DNA of 64,000 nt, from contig JBBAWH010000004.1 of assembly GCA_040397235.1 (NCBI GenBank), forward strand, positions 1 through 64,000, read 5' to 3'. How positions within the stretch are numbered: position 1 is the stretch's first letter; every line of letters starts with the position of its first letter. Of this stretch, positions 35,776 to 44,170 are shown in pieces. This DNA is from Limnocylindrus sp040397235 (GTDB lineage: Bacteria > Chloroflexota > Limnocylindria > Limnocylindrales > Limnocylindraceae). The translations under genes and the position numbers were made by a program. The notes under the pieces are model-generated. The model was given only the letters and a program-made list of their open reading frames with translations. It had not been told where the DNA came from and made no database searches.

Positions 35776-35781
35776 TAGGAT
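35776..35781 (+). promoter_or_regulatory. leaderless -10 of the zincin gene
   Basis: TAGGAT, 6 nt upstream of the GTG at 35788; only 12 bases separate it from the divergent folE hexamer. Confidence 0.5.
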
Positions 35782-35787
35782 CTCCTC

Positions 35788-36126
35788 GTGGACCCCCTGG
35801 AAGAGATTGAACGCGTGGAGCAGTTGACCGAAGAGGCGCTGCGCGGCTTACCTGAACCCCTACGCTCCGCCGCCCAGGAGCTCCTCGTCACCGTGAGCCA
35901 TAAGCCTGGGGTTGACCTCTATGGCGAGTTCTACGGGCTACCGAAGGGGATTGAGGGCGGCCTCGGCGAGCCGCCCCCCGAGGTGACTCTCTACGCCGCA
36001 ACGCTCCTCGCCGACTTCCCCGATGCCGAGGCCCTGCGGCGGGAGGTGCGCCGAACACTCGTCCATGAAATCGGGCACTACCTTGGGCTGAGCGAGGAGG
36101 ATCTGCACGCCCGCGGGCTCGAGTAG
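35788..36126 (+). CDS. small metallopeptidase-like zincin (Zincin_1 family)
   Basis: 112 aa. It carries a minimal zinc-metallopeptidase helix, HEIGHYLGLSEEDL, with H93, E94 and H97 near the C-terminus, preceded by a helical N-terminal half with VDLYGEFYGLPKG. This is the layout of the small Zincin_1 family common in actinobacteria and Chloroflexota. Catalytic activity is likely but the substrate is unknown. GTG start, leaderless promoter 6 nt upstream, divergent from folE. Confidence 0.85.
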   Translation: MDPLEEIERVEQLTEEALRGLPEPLRSAAQELLVTVSHKPGVDLYGEFYGLPKGIEGGLGEPPPEVTLYAATLLADFPDAEALRREVRRTLVHEIGHYLGLSEEDLHARGLE

Positions 36127-36142
36127 TTTTGCCGCCGCTCGC

Positions 36143-36148
36143 TATGAT
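36143..36148 (+). promoter_or_regulatory. -10 hexamer of trxA
   Basis: TATGAT, 53 bases before the trxA ATG. A short hairpin GGCGGA/TCCGCC (36158-36177) lies in the predicted leader. The -35 region is not clear. Confidence 0.45.
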
Positions 36149-36200
36149 GGTGGTTAGGGCGGAGGAACCGTTCCGCCACAAGAAGAGCGCAGGGGGAACC

Positions 36201-36533
36201 ATGGCGGAGATCAAGCACACCAGCGATGCAGCATTCCAGACGGACGTCATGGATTCGGCACATCCCGTCATCGTTGACTTCTGGGCGCCATGGTGTGGCC
36301 CGTGCAAGCTTGTTGCCCCAGAGCTCGAGAAGCTCGCCGCGCAGTACGACGGCAAGGTCACCATCGTGAAGGTGAACGTCGACGAGAACCCTGCCCTGCA
36401 GCAGGCGTTCAACATCATGTCGATCCCAACGATCGCCTACTTCAAGGGCGCCGGTGCACAGCCAGTTGGCGCCGTCGGCTTCCAGACTGCTGAGCAGCTA
36501 GAGGCGCGCTTCGCGTTGAAGGAGCTCGTCTAA
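36201..36533 (+). CDS. trxA: thioredoxin
   Basis: 110 aa cytosolic disulphide reductase. Active site WCGPC at 31-35 within VDFWAPWCGPCK, conserved cis-proline in MSIPTIAYFK, buried aspartate in VIVDF. The start at 36201 has AGGGGGAA 5 nt upstream; the frame is open 24 codons earlier without support. It converges with the lipoprotein gene at 36537, three bases away. Confidence 0.97.
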   Translation: MAEIKHTSDAAFQTDVMDSAHPVIVDFWAPWCGPCKLVAPELEKLAAQYDGKVTIVKVNVDENPALQQAFNIMSIPTIAYFKGAGAQPVGAVGFQTAEQLEARFALKELV

Positions 36534-36536
36534 CCC

Positions 36537-37133
36537 TTACGGCGTAGCCAACGCCGCCGCGTATGCGGCGAGGCGTTCGGCGATGAGTGCGTTCGAAATA
36601 TCGGATGCCAGCAGCGCGCGCACGCGATCTGGCTCGCCCGTATCAAACAGTGTGATCACCTGGCGGTGATCGCCATTCAGGAGCGTGAACTGCTTCCCTG
36701 GCCAGTCCCCGACCTTGATGTCGATGATCGTCAGCCCTTGCGTCTTGCGCCCACCGCGGGCACCGCGTTCAAACGCGTAGGAGAGATTAGTGAGCGTAAG
36801 CCCATCCGCGGCATAGACCACGAGCGAGTAGCCCGTCTTGTCAGGGAGCTCGAAGACGGCTCCCGCGGATCGCAGCTCACGGATCCCCGCGCCCCAGAGT
36901 GGGCCGAGGCGCAGCGGCGAGCACTCGCGGCCAGAGTCAATCGTCACGGGCGTTGCATCCCAACCCGTTACGGGAAGCGCAGCCTCAAGCGCGGTGTCGA
37001 AGCCTGCGGCGCGCTGCTGATCGATCGTCTCGTTGCACGGCAGTGAGCCGTCGGGTGGCGCCACTGGCGCGCAGGCACCCGCTGTAACCACGAGAAGGAG
37101 TGCCGCAAGTAGCGTTCGCATAGCGCTCATCAT
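36537..37133 (-). CDS. putative lipoprotein of unknown function
   Basis: 198 aa. A signal peptide with lipobox TAGAC (cysteine near residue 21; start either at 37133 or four codons later) points to a membrane-anchored lipoprotein. The mature part has two or three cysteines (LPCNET, RECSPL) and beta-like stretches; no family recognised. It lies 5 bases downstream of the J-domain gene, so it belongs to the DUF4032 operon that begins at 39144. Confidence 0.65.
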   Translation of the reverse strand: MMSAMRTLLAALLLVVTAGACAPVAPPDGSLPCNETIDQQRAAGFDTALEAALPVTGWDATPVTIDSGRECSPLRLGPLWGAGIRELRSAGAVFELPDKTGYSLVVYAADGLTLTNLSYAFERGARGGRKTQGLTIIDIKVGDWPGKQFTLLNGDHRQVITLFDTGEPDRVRALLASDISNALIAERLAAYAAALATP

Positions 37134-37138
37134 GACGC

Positions 37139-37849
37139 CTACTCCAACTCCCTGTTCGGATCGAAGAGCGGTGCCGTTGGTCGCCTGGTGCTCCCCCGAG
37201 GTGGGTGCGGCGCGCCGCGCTCTTCTAGATCGTCGAGCACCACATTCGCTGCGCGCACCAGCTCCTGATCGCGGCGCACGTTATCGGCGCACCAAACGAG
37301 GTAGCCCGGATCGCGCTTCGCCACGTCACCAACCGTTGCCCCCTCGTACCGACCGAAGGCGAAGACGGTTGTGGCGGCCTCGCTAAGTGTCGGGCGTCGG
37401 TAGTCGGCCGGGAGTGGCGCGAAGCTCCGCTCCACGGGGCCCGCGGGTGAGCCTGGGAGCGGGCCAACGGGGCCGCGCGGCGCACGCGGCGCCCACGGCT
37501 GCTCTGGGCGCCAGTTGATCGGCGTCGGGCGACTGGTGCGCGCATTTGCGGCGGGTGCGGCATCGACCACGACGCTCGCGGTGACGGGGCGCTCTGGCTT
37601 ATGTCCACCCTTTGCCGGAGGCTCAGCGGCGGGCGCACCATCAGAGGCCCACGCCTCAGCGAGCAGTGCTTCTGCCGCAGCGTTGATGAGGGCCATCTCG
37701 CGCGTCGCCTTCGCGGCGCTCTGCGGGTCATCCATGAATCGATCTGGGTGATGCTCGCGGGCGAGCCCTCGACGCGCGGCGCGAATCTCATCGGCGCTCG
37801 CGCCGAGTGGCACACCGAGGACCTCATGCGGTGTGCGACGACGAGTCAT
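37139..37849 (-). CDS. J-domain (DnaJ-like) protein with C-terminal YxGxT-type domain
   Basis: 236 aa. Residues 5-67 form a J domain with the HPD motif (HHPDRF at about 34-39) that stimulates Hsp70 ATPase. A proline/alanine-rich linker of roughly 90 residues follows. The C-terminal 65 residues (FAFGRYEGATVGDVAKRDPGYLVWCADN) resemble a small domain found beside exonucleases and in putative quorum-sensing-regulated proteins (FGKYKGxxxxxI ... YLxW). The combination suggests a specialised co-chaperone. It overlaps the DUF4032 gene by four bases (ATGA). Confidence 0.8.
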   Translation of the reverse strand: MTRRRTPHEVLGVPLGASADEIRAARRGLAREHHPDRFMDDPQSAAKATREMALINAAAEALLAEAWASDGAPAAEPPAKGGHKPERPVTASVVVDAAPAANARTSRPTPINWRPEQPWAPRAPRGPVGPLPGSPAGPVERSFAPLPADYRRPTLSEAATTVFAFGRYEGATVGDVAKRDPGYLVWCADNVRRDQELVRAANVVLDDLEERGAPHPPRGSTRRPTAPLFDPNRELE

Positions 37850-39144
37850 CGCGAGGCATCCTCATCGGCGGCACTCACCGCTGCAGAGACGAGTGCGTCT
37901 TCGGCAAACATCGTGTCTACGCCATCACTGCCAGCGCGGGCACTCTCGGGGGCCGGCGCGCCGAGTGCGACGTAGTCGACCACCGCGGCATCCAGACCAA
38001 CATCGGCACCAGCCCGTTCGGAGAGGATCCACTTGTGTTCTAGCGCATCACAGTAGGCCTGCAGCGCGTCTCGGCCCGGAGCCAGGTGCGGGCGCAGGCG
38101 AACGAGTGTCGGCTCCAAAACTTCGGCGCGCCATCGCGCCGCCACGAGTCCAGCGGCGAGTTGTGCGCCGCCCTGCACTTGCAGCCAGACCCCGTACTCG
38201 TGAAGGTCATTTAGTAGGAGTTGAGCCTGACCCTCGAGCGCATCAACGCCGGTGAGGCGCAGGAGCTGCTCGGCGTGGAAGCGGCGCGAAGCGATCGCCA
38301 GCGAGACGCGCATCCCCTCGCCACTCGTCACATCGAGGCTCAACTCTTCGACGGCAAAGCCGAGCACGTTCAGGTCGCGAATGCGGGTGGCCACGGCGCG
38401 ACGATCGTCTGCACTCGCGACGAAGGGGCGGTGCAGTTGCCCCCAGAGGGCGATGTAGCGATCGCGCAGCGCCGCCGAGGCGCGCACCGCCGCATCGGTA
38501 TCAACCTCGCTGCCGCCCAGGGCGGCGGCGGCATCGGCGAGGCCGAAGGCCACGTTCTCCACCAGGATGTCGAGATCGTGCTGGCGCTGCCCATCGCTCA
38601 GCTGCTCGTGATACTCGGCCGTCTCGGCATCGACGAGATAGGCCTGCAGTCGATTCCCGTCGCGCTTCAGCAGCGCGTTCGCGAGCGAGCCGTCGCCCCA
38701 CCAGACGCCGTGCCGGTGAAGGTCAACGAGCAGAACGGCAAGGGCGTCAAGAAGTCGACCCGAAAATTGGCCCGACGTTGCGGCACCCGGAGTGCTGAGG
38801 AGTCGCCGGTACTGAATGCTGCCGCGCAGGTAGTCGGTGATGATGAAGCCCTCGCCTTCGCCGCGGTCAACGGCGCCGACGGGCGTCACGGCCGGCATCC
38901 CCGCCGACTCAAGGCGGCGCAGGATCGCAAACTCGCGCTCCACGAGTGGCGTCGGGAGCTCCTTGACGGCCAACAGACGACCGGCCACGCGCACGAAGCG
39001 CACGAGGTGACGCGACGGCCCGACTTCGAGCGGCACCAACTCCACCTCGGGGCTGGCCCAGTCGCGTAACGGCTTCGCCCACGGCAGCGCGATCAGCGCC
39101 GGCTCAGGGCTGCGTAGCGTGACGTGTGGGGCGGCTACAGGCAT
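37846..39144 (-). CDS. DUF4032 / kinase-like protein
   Basis: 432 aa. The N-terminal half is a lipopolysaccharide-kinase-like fold: AVKELP (lysine strand), REFAILRRLES, a catalytic loop LHRHGVWWGDGSLANALL, and LVDAETAEYH (DxxT in place of DFG). The C-terminal half is the DUF4032 module (RFHAEQLLRLTGVDALEGQAQLLLNDLHEYGVWLQ, LEHKWILSERAG). The catalytic Asp position reads GD and may be altered, so kinase activity is uncertain. It heads an operon with the J-domain and lipoprotein genes; a TAGACT hexamer lies 8 nt before the ATG. The family is typical of actinobacteria and relatives. Confidence 0.82.
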   Translation of the reverse strand: MPVAAPHVTLRSPEPALIALPWAKPLRDWASPEVELVPLEVGPSRHLVRFVRVAGRLLAVKELPTPLVEREFAILRRLESAGMPAVTPVGAVDRGEGEGFIITDYLRGSIQYRRLLSTPGAATSGQFSGRLLDALAVLLVDLHRHGVWWGDGSLANALLKRDGNRLQAYLVDAETAEYHEQLSDGQRQHDLDILVENVAFGLADAAAALGGSEVDTDAAVRASAALRDRYIALWGQLHRPFVASADDRRAVATRIRDLNVLGFAVEELSLDVTSGEGMRVSLAIASRRFHAEQLLRLTGVDALEGQAQLLLNDLHEYGVWLQVQGGAQLAAGLVAARWRAEVLEPTLVRLRPHLAPGRDALQAYCDALEHKWILSERAGADVGLDAAVVDYVALGAPAPESARAGSDGVDTMFAEDALVSAAVSAADEDASR

Positions 39145-39152
39145 AGAAACTA

Positions 39153-39158
39153 AGTCTA
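39153..39158 (-). promoter_or_regulatory. -10 hexamer of the DUF4032 operon, near-leaderless
   Basis: TAGACT, 8 nt upstream of the ATG at 39144. Confidence 0.4.
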
Positions 39159-39169
39159 GCCCCCTCCCC

Positions 39170-39175
39170 TACGAT
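39170..39175 (+). promoter_or_regulatory. -10 hexamer of the UbiA-CrtI operon
   Basis: TACGAT, followed by a leader that carries AAGGAGG at 39188-39194. Transcription would start near 39182, shortly before the Shine-Dalgarno. The surrounding CCCCT ACGATG AGGGG can form a small hairpin. Confidence 0.45.
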
Positions 39176-39198
39176 GAGGGGAGAACGAAGGAGGCTCC

Positions 39199-40128
39199 AT
39201 CCGCAATCTACTTAAGGCAATTGAGATCTCGCGACCCCTGCTCTGGCTGAACACGTCGATGCCGCTGCTCTGGGGTGCGATTGGGTTGCGCGGAAATCTT
39301 GTTCTCAGTGATGTGGTCCTCTTCGCCTTCTTCCTCTTCCCGTACAACTACTTCTTGCACGCGCCGAATGACTACTTCGACTTTGAGACCGACGCGCGCA
39401 ATCCGCGCAAGGGCGGCATTGAGGGCGCCCTCACACCGAAGCCGCTCCTGGCGCGACACGCGATCATCAGCACCCTCCTTTTGGCGCCGTTCCTTGTTGC
39501 CGTTGCGGCAACAACGCCGCCGCTCACCCTGCTCTCGCTCCTTGTGCTGCTCGTTCTCTCCGCCGGATACAACGCACCACCAACGCGCCTAAAGGGGCGG
39601 CCAGTGTTGGACTCACTCACCAACGTGCTCTACGCGATTCCACTGCAGATCGGGCTACATGCGGCAGGGAGCCCGAACCTGATCGACGCACCAGTGCTCG
39701 TCTTCGCCGCCTGGGGGATCGGCGCGCATGCGCTCACCACCATCACCGATCGCGATGAAGATGCCGCAGCTGGCGTGCGCACCATTGCGGTGCTCCTTGG
39801 CCGTCGCAACACGGCGCTCTTCGCCGCCGCCTGGTTTGCGCTCGTTGGGCTGGGTGTTGCCTCCGTCACCGGAACACCGGCAGCGGCGCTGCTCGCCCTC
39901 CCTTACCTCGCCCTCTGCTTCATTGGGCGCGATGCTCGTGGTGAGGCGGGGCGTCGCCTCTATCGCCTATTCCTCATCACCAACGTGGCCCTGGGCGCAT
40001 CGATCACCATGATGGTCTTGCTGAGTGTCAGCGTCGATGCGGCGATCCCTGCCGGGATCCTGGCGATGGCTGGCACCGCGATCGCCCTCGGCGTCTCCGT
40101 GGGCCGCGCAGTTCTGCAGCGCCGATGA
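39199..40128 (+). CDS. UbiA-family prenyltransferase, probable carotenoid (lycopene elongase-type) enzyme; apparent AUC start
   Basis: Integral membrane prenyltransferase, about 310 aa from an ATC at 39199 or 289 aa from the first ATG at 39259. The first Asp-rich motif is NDYFDFETD, the second is DRDEDAAAG, and about eight membrane segments follow. The conserved N-terminal helix of the family (ISRPLLWLNTSMPLLWG) begins before the ATG, and AAGGAGG stands 4 nt before the ATC, the same spacing as at fpr. No ATG, GTG or TTG lies between the upstream stop (39175-39177) and 39259, so the protein probably initiates at AUC. It overlaps crtI by four bases, which together with NDYFDFETDARNPR-type motifs suggests a lycopene elongase (CrtEb/LyeJ-like) role in C50 carotenoid synthesis; another prenyl acceptor is possible. 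Confidence 0.8.
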   Translation: MRNLLKAIEISRPLLWLNTSMPLLWGAIGLRGNLVLSDVVLFAFFLFPYNYFLHAPNDYFDFETDARNPRKGGIEGALTPKPLLARHAIISTLLLAPFLVAVAATTPPLTLLSLLVLLVLSAGYNAPPTRLKGRPVLDSLTNVLYAIPLQIGLHAAGSPNLIDAPVLVFAAWGIGAHALTTITDRDEDAAAGVRTIAVLLGRRNTALFAAAWFALVGLGVASVTGTPAAALLALPYLALCFIGRDARGEAGRRLYRLFLITNVALGASITMMVLLSVSVDAAIPAGILAMAGTAIALGVSVGRAVLQRR

Positions 40129-41702
40129 GCCTCGCACCGAAGCGCGTCGTTGTTGTTGGCGCCGGCCTCGCCGGACTCGCCACCGCCATTCGCCTCGCCG
40201 CCGAGGGGGTGCAGGTCACCGTCGTCGAGCGCGGCACGCGCCCCGGCGGCAAGATGGGCCGACGCGAGATCGGCCCGTATCGCTGGGATAGCGGCCCGAC
40301 GATCTTCACCCTGCCAGAACTCTTCGATCAGCTCTGGAGCGCCGCTGGCGCGAAGCGCAGTGATGACCTCACGCTGCTGAAAGTAGAACCTGCGTCGCGC
40401 ACCTTCTTCGCCGACGGGAGTGTGCTTGAAACGTCGAGCGACCTCGCCAAACTCGCCGCAAGCTTCGGTGCACTTGATCCGCGCGACGCAGCGGGGATCC
40501 CCGCCTTCATGCGCCGCGGTGAGAAGCTCTGGCGCGAACTGGACCAGACCTTCTTCCGACAGTCGCTGAGCCCACTCAGCCTGTTGGCACCGATGTCGTG
40601 GCTCGCAGGGATTCGTCTCGATGCCGCCACGCCGTACAGCCGCCGCATCAACAGCACCTTCCACGACGAGCGCATTCGTCACGTGATGCGCTACAAGTCC
40701 ATCTACTTGGGCTCAACGCCGCAGAGCGTGCCCGGCGCATTCCTCTCGATTCCGTACATCGAGGCGAAGTTCGGCACTTGGCATCCACAGGGGGGCATGC
40801 ACGAAGCGCCGCTCGCCATGGAGCGGCTCGCCCGTCGCCTCGGCGTGGAGTTTCGCTACGGCACCGACGCGATCGGCAGCATCATCAGCAAGAAGCGCAT
40901 CAGCGCGCTGCGCGTGGCACCGCGCAGCGACACGCGAGCGCTCGGCAGCGGCCCCGCCGCGCCGAACCAGCCGGGCGAGGAGCGCATTGAGGCCGACGCG
41001 GTGCTCTTCAATGCCGACATCGTGCACGCCCATCGCGACCTGATCGGCGACGAGCACCTTGGCCTCTTCAGCCGCCGCCGCTTCAAGCACATCACCCCGT
41101 CGTCGAGCGCCTACATCCTGCACCTGGGGGTGAAGCGCACCTTCCCCGATCTCGCCCATCACACCGTCTGGCACCCCGAGAACCCGAACGAGGAGCTCGA
41201 CCGCATCATCGACTCGCCGGTGCCGAGCGGCGACCCAACCCTCTACATCCAGCACGTTGCCGCCACCGATCCGACCGCCAAGCTCGACGGCCGCACCACC
41301 CTCTATGTGCTGACCCCGGTGCCGCCACTCAAGGATCGCAGCTGGTGGGCCGAGCATCGCGACGAGTACCGCGCCGCCACGATCAAGCGCGTCTGCGAGC
41401 GCACCGGCCTGAAGCCCGAAGAGATTGAAGAGGTCGCCGATTGGACACCGCTCGAATTCGAGAACGAGCAGCGCTGCCACGACGGCTCGATCTTCGCCCT
41501 CGCCGCAAGCTTCTTCCAGAGCGCCTACTTCCGCCCAGCGAATCGCTCCAGCGATCTACGCAATGCCTATTTCGCCGGTGGCGGCACGCAGCCAGGCGGC
41601 GGCATCCCGCTGGTTATGCTCTCGGGCTACATCGCCAGCCGTCAGATCCTGCGCGACCTTGGCTACGCCCTGCCCCCCAGCGAGGCGGGGCACATCGCCT
41701 AG
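40125..41702 (+). CDS. crtI: phytoene desaturase/carotenoid oxidoreductase, CrtI family
   Basis: 525 aa FAD-dependent carotenoid desaturase. The N-terminal dinucleotide motif is VVVVGAGLAGLATAIRLA, with PGGKMG and WDSGPTIFTLP after it. The C-terminal end has YFAGGGTQPGGGIPLVMLSGY, the CrtI signature block. It would desaturate phytoene to lycopene or act at a later step (CrtD-like); the pairing with a UbiA-family enzyme is seen in C50-carotenoid clusters. It overlaps the upstream gene by four bases and the convergent membrane-protein gene by four. Confidence 0.9.
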   Translation: MSLAPKRVVVVGAGLAGLATAIRLAAEGVQVTVVERGTRPGGKMGRREIGPYRWDSGPTIFTLPELFDQLWSAAGAKRSDDLTLLKVEPASRTFFADGSVLETSSDLAKLAASFGALDPRDAAGIPAFMRRGEKLWRELDQTFFRQSLSPLSLLAPMSWLAGIRLDAATPYSRRINSTFHDERIRHVMRYKSIYLGSTPQSVPGAFLSIPYIEAKFGTWHPQGGMHEAPLAMERLARRLGVEFRYGTDAIGSIISKKRISALRVAPRSDTRALGSGPAAPNQPGEERIEADAVLFNADIVHAHRDLIGDEHLGLFSRRRFKHITPSSSAYILHLGVKRTFPDLAHHTVWHPENPNEELDRIIDSPVPSGDPTLYIQHVAATDPTAKLDGRTTLYVLTPVPPLKDRSWWAEHRDEYRAATIKRVCERTGLKPEEIEEVADWTPLEFENEQRCHDGSIFALAASFFQSAYFRPANRSSDLRNAYFAGGGTQPGGGIPLVMLSGYIASRQILRDLGYALPPSEAGHIA

Positions 41703-42541
41703 CGGAGTGGCGCGCCCGCAGCCCTCTCCGAATCTGACACGCCTAGTCTCCCTAACAAGGCCTCAAAGAGGGTGAGCCCAGAGAGGTAGAGCACCACGGG
41801 ACTCCACGAGGTGGCGATCGCCCAACCGAACAGCGCCAGACCTGCGATCACTCTGAACTTCCAGTTGATGCTCCAGCGTCGCTCTCCCGCGAGGCGAGCG
41901 AGAACGTTTCGAAAGAGCAGGCGATACAGCAGGCTCGACACGAGTGCCGCGCCCAAGATCACAACGAGATTGAAGATGCCGAATCGAGTGCCAACCATCT
42001 CAACAGGTGACGAGCCGAAGAACTCTCGCTGAATCTCTGGCAGCACGACCAAAGCATTCGCTCGATCTTCGAGGTCAAAGAACTCAATCTCCCCAACCGC
42101 GAGTGAATACTTACTCTGATTTTCAGGGCTGGAGATAGTGATGGAGTAGACGCCGGCGGGAGCCCGAGTACGGTACTCCCCGCCATCCCAATAGGTGTTC
42201 TGCCCGAACGGTTCGTAGAAGGTCACCCACTCGGCACCGACGCCTCCGAGGGTGGCGATCAGCTCGGTACCCGCATAGATCTCGGCGGTCACGTCTTTCT
42301 TGGGGCTCCCATCTTCTGGAACGAGAATGCCCACGTACAGGTTGAACTCCACATCGGAATCAATTCGATACGTGTGGGGCGCGCCTGACAGCCTGCCGAA
42401 GTAGGCCTTGGAGATCTCTGGCTCAACGACCTCCGTCGCCTCGCTATCGATCAGGACTGGCTGATGCGCCAGGGCTGAGCCCGCGCCGCTCAACAGGAGA
42501 CTCACGAGCGTCAAGGCTGCGGCGAGCTTGCGAACCCTCAT
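41699..42541 (-). CDS. secreted/membrane-anchored protein of unknown function
   Basis: 280 aa from ATG 42541, which has GAGGAGG five bases upstream. A signal peptide (MRVRKLAAALTLVSLLLSGAGSALA) leads to an extracytoplasmic beta-rich domain of about 135 residues with YRIDSDVEFNLYVGI and GVYSITISSPENQSKYSLAVGE, then a membrane segment near 185-205 (FNLVVILGAALVSSLLYRLL) and two more near the C-terminus. The domain layout suggests a sensory or adhesive role but I do not recognise the family. Convergent with crtI. Confidence 0.65.
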   Translation of the reverse strand: MRVRKLAAALTLVSLLLSGAGSALAHQPVLIDSEATEVVEPEISKAYFGRLSGAPHTYRIDSDVEFNLYVGILVPEDGSPKKDVTAEIYAGTELIATLGGVGAEWVTFYEPFGQNTYWDGGEYRTRAPAGVYSITISSPENQSKYSLAVGEIEFFDLEDRANALVVLPEIQREFFGSSPVEMVGTRFGIFNLVVILGAALVSSLLYRLLFRNVLARLAGERRWSINWKFRVIAGLALFGWAIATSWSPVVLYLSGLTLFEALLGRLGVSDSERAAGAPLR

Positions 42542-42598
42542 TGAGACCTCCTCTGCGAGCACAGCGACCTGCTCACGAGCGAATCCTACACGGCAATG

Positions 42599-42632
42599 AA
42601 AGAGGCCAGCCCCCGAAGGGACTGGCCTCTTT
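42599..42632 (-). terminator. Rho-independent-type terminator of the purine permease gene
   Basis: Eleven-pair perfect stem AAAGAGGCCAG/CTGGCCTCTTT with a 12-base loop, lying 26 bases after the permease stop. The stem ends in a TTT run, so it may work in both directions. Confidence 0.8.
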
Positions 42633-42658
42633 GCGCCCCCACTGGGCGAACGCTTGAC

Positions 42659-44062
42659 TCAGACGGCGATAATGCCGAGCTTCACCAAGAAGTACACGAG
42701 GAACGCGGCAATGGAGACCCAGAAGAGGGGCTTCACGTCGCGAGCCTTCCCTGACGTCACCTTCAAGATGGCGTAGGTAATGAACCCGACACCGATACCG
42801 TCGGTGATCGAGTACGAGAGTGGCATCACGATCAACGTTGCGAGCACTGGGAAGCCGTCGACGGCGTCCTTCCATTGCACATCGCGAATCGCCTCAAACA
42901 TGAGGTAGCCAATGATCACGAGCGCTGGTGCCGTCGCCGCAGCAGGAACGATCCCTGCGATTGGCGAGAGCAGCACGGCTGCGAGGAAGAGAAGACCGGT
43001 CACCACGCTGGTCAGACCGGTGCGACCACCCTCCTTGATGCCTGCGGCAGACTCGATGTACGTGGTGTTGGAGGAGACGCCCAGGGCGCCACCAGTCATC
43101 GCCGCGATCGAGTCGACCAGAAGGACGCGCTTTGCACCAGGAAGTTCACCCTTGCTGTTCAAGAGTCCGGCGCGTGCGCCGAGACCGACCATCGTGCCGG
43201 CCGTGTCAAAGAAGTCGCTCAACATGATCGAGAAGACGGCGAGCGCAACCGCGAGGAAGCCTGCGCCGCTCGACCAGACGGTGAGCATTGAGCCAAACGC
43301 CTGACCGATGCCAACAAAGTTAGATGCATCAAGCGGGCTGACGAAGCTGCTTGGGATTGAGCTGACCCCAAGCGCAAGTGCGACGGCCGTGCCGACACCG
43401 ATAGAGATCAAGATGCCGCCCGGTCGGCGGATCAGTGCGAGTGCGGTCAAAAGCCCAGCGCCAAAGATTGCCAGCTGCGGAAGATCCGCCCGTGGAATCT
43501 CGGTACCGCCGAAGCCGATGCCGGAGAAGAGCCCGAGTGGCACGGTGCCAGCGAACGACTTCACGACGACATTGGCCTCAAAGAGGCCGATCAAGAGCAG
43601 GAAGAGTCCAATGCCAACGGCAATCGCACGCTTCAGGTTGAGTGGGATCGCCTCGAGGAGCGCTTTGCGGAGTCCGGTGAGCATCAAGATCGTAATGAAG
43701 ATGCCCTCCCAGACAATCACGGCCATCGCCTCGGACCAGGTGAGCCCAAGACCAAGAATCAGCTGGAATGCGACGACCGCATTCAGCCCCATCCCTGCGG
43801 CCACGGCGAACGGGTAGTTCGACACCACGCCCATGAGAATGGTGAGCAGGCCGGCACCGAGCGCGGTGACGGCGAAGATCGCTTCAGCGCTTGGTGCGCC
43901 CGCAGCGCCGATCGCGCCGCCTGCGGCGCCCGCGCCGACATAGTTCGCGTTCACGAAGATGATGTACGCCATCACCAAGAACGTGGTGGCACCGGCGCGG
44001 ACTTCCGTCCCGACCGTGGTCCCACGCTTCTTGAGCTCGAAGTACGAGGCAATCGTTGCCAT
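42659..44062 (-). CDS. NCS2-family purine permease, AzgA/PbuG type (adenine/guanine/hypoxanthine)
   Basis: 467 aa, about 12-14 transmembrane segments. From ATG 44062 (CAGGGGAGGAAACC precedes it; a longer frame is unsupported). The N-terminal KRGTTVGTEVRAGATTFLVMAYIIFVN is the AzgA signature; later MGLNAVVAF, FSIMLSDFFDTAGTMVGLG and GALGVSSNTTYIESAAGIKEGGRTGLTS also match this branch. It would import hypoxanthine, guanine or adenine by proton symport. Monocistronic between a terminator and a structured leader (44063-44170). Confidence 0.92.
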   Translation of the reverse strand: MATIASYFELKKRGTTVGTEVRAGATTFLVMAYIIFVNANYVGAGAAGGAIGAAGAPSAEAIFAVTALGAGLLTILMGVVSNYPFAVAAGMGLNAVVAFQLILGLGLTWSEAMAVIVWEGIFITILMLTGLRKALLEAIPLNLKRAIAVGIGLFLLLIGLFEANVVVKSFAGTVPLGLFSGIGFGGTEIPRADLPQLAIFGAGLLTALALIRRPGGILISIGVGTAVALALGVSSIPSSFVSPLDASNFVGIGQAFGSMLTVWSSGAGFLAVALAVFSIMLSDFFDTAGTMVGLGARAGLLNSKGELPGAKRVLLVDSIAAMTGGALGVSSNTTYIESAAGIKEGGRTGLTSVVTGLLFLAAVLLSPIAGIVPAAATAPALVIIGYLMFEAIRDVQWKDAVDGFPVLATLIVMPLSYSITDGIGVGFITYAILKVTSGKARDVKPLFWVSIAAFLVYFLVKLGIIAV

Positions 44063-44170
44063 GGTTTCCTCCCCTGGGCCGAATGGACGGTCGGCCGACC
44101 GGAACCCCACCTCCGGACAGCCTCCGCGCTGCCTGGAGCGGTCACCTGCGTGACCAGCGGCGTGTCGTGC
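44063..44170 (-). promoter_or_regulatory. structured leader of the purine permease gene
   Basis: Predicted 5' untranslated region from a TAGGTT -10 (44173-44178) to the permease ATG. On the minus strand it holds several hairpins: GGTCAC/GTGACC, a nested stem with GGCAGC/GCTGTC closed by CTCC/GGAG, and GGTCGGCCGACC. I could not match it to a named riboswitch class. A separate inverted repeat GTGCA/TGCAC lies further upstream at about 44245-44256. Confidence 0.4.
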
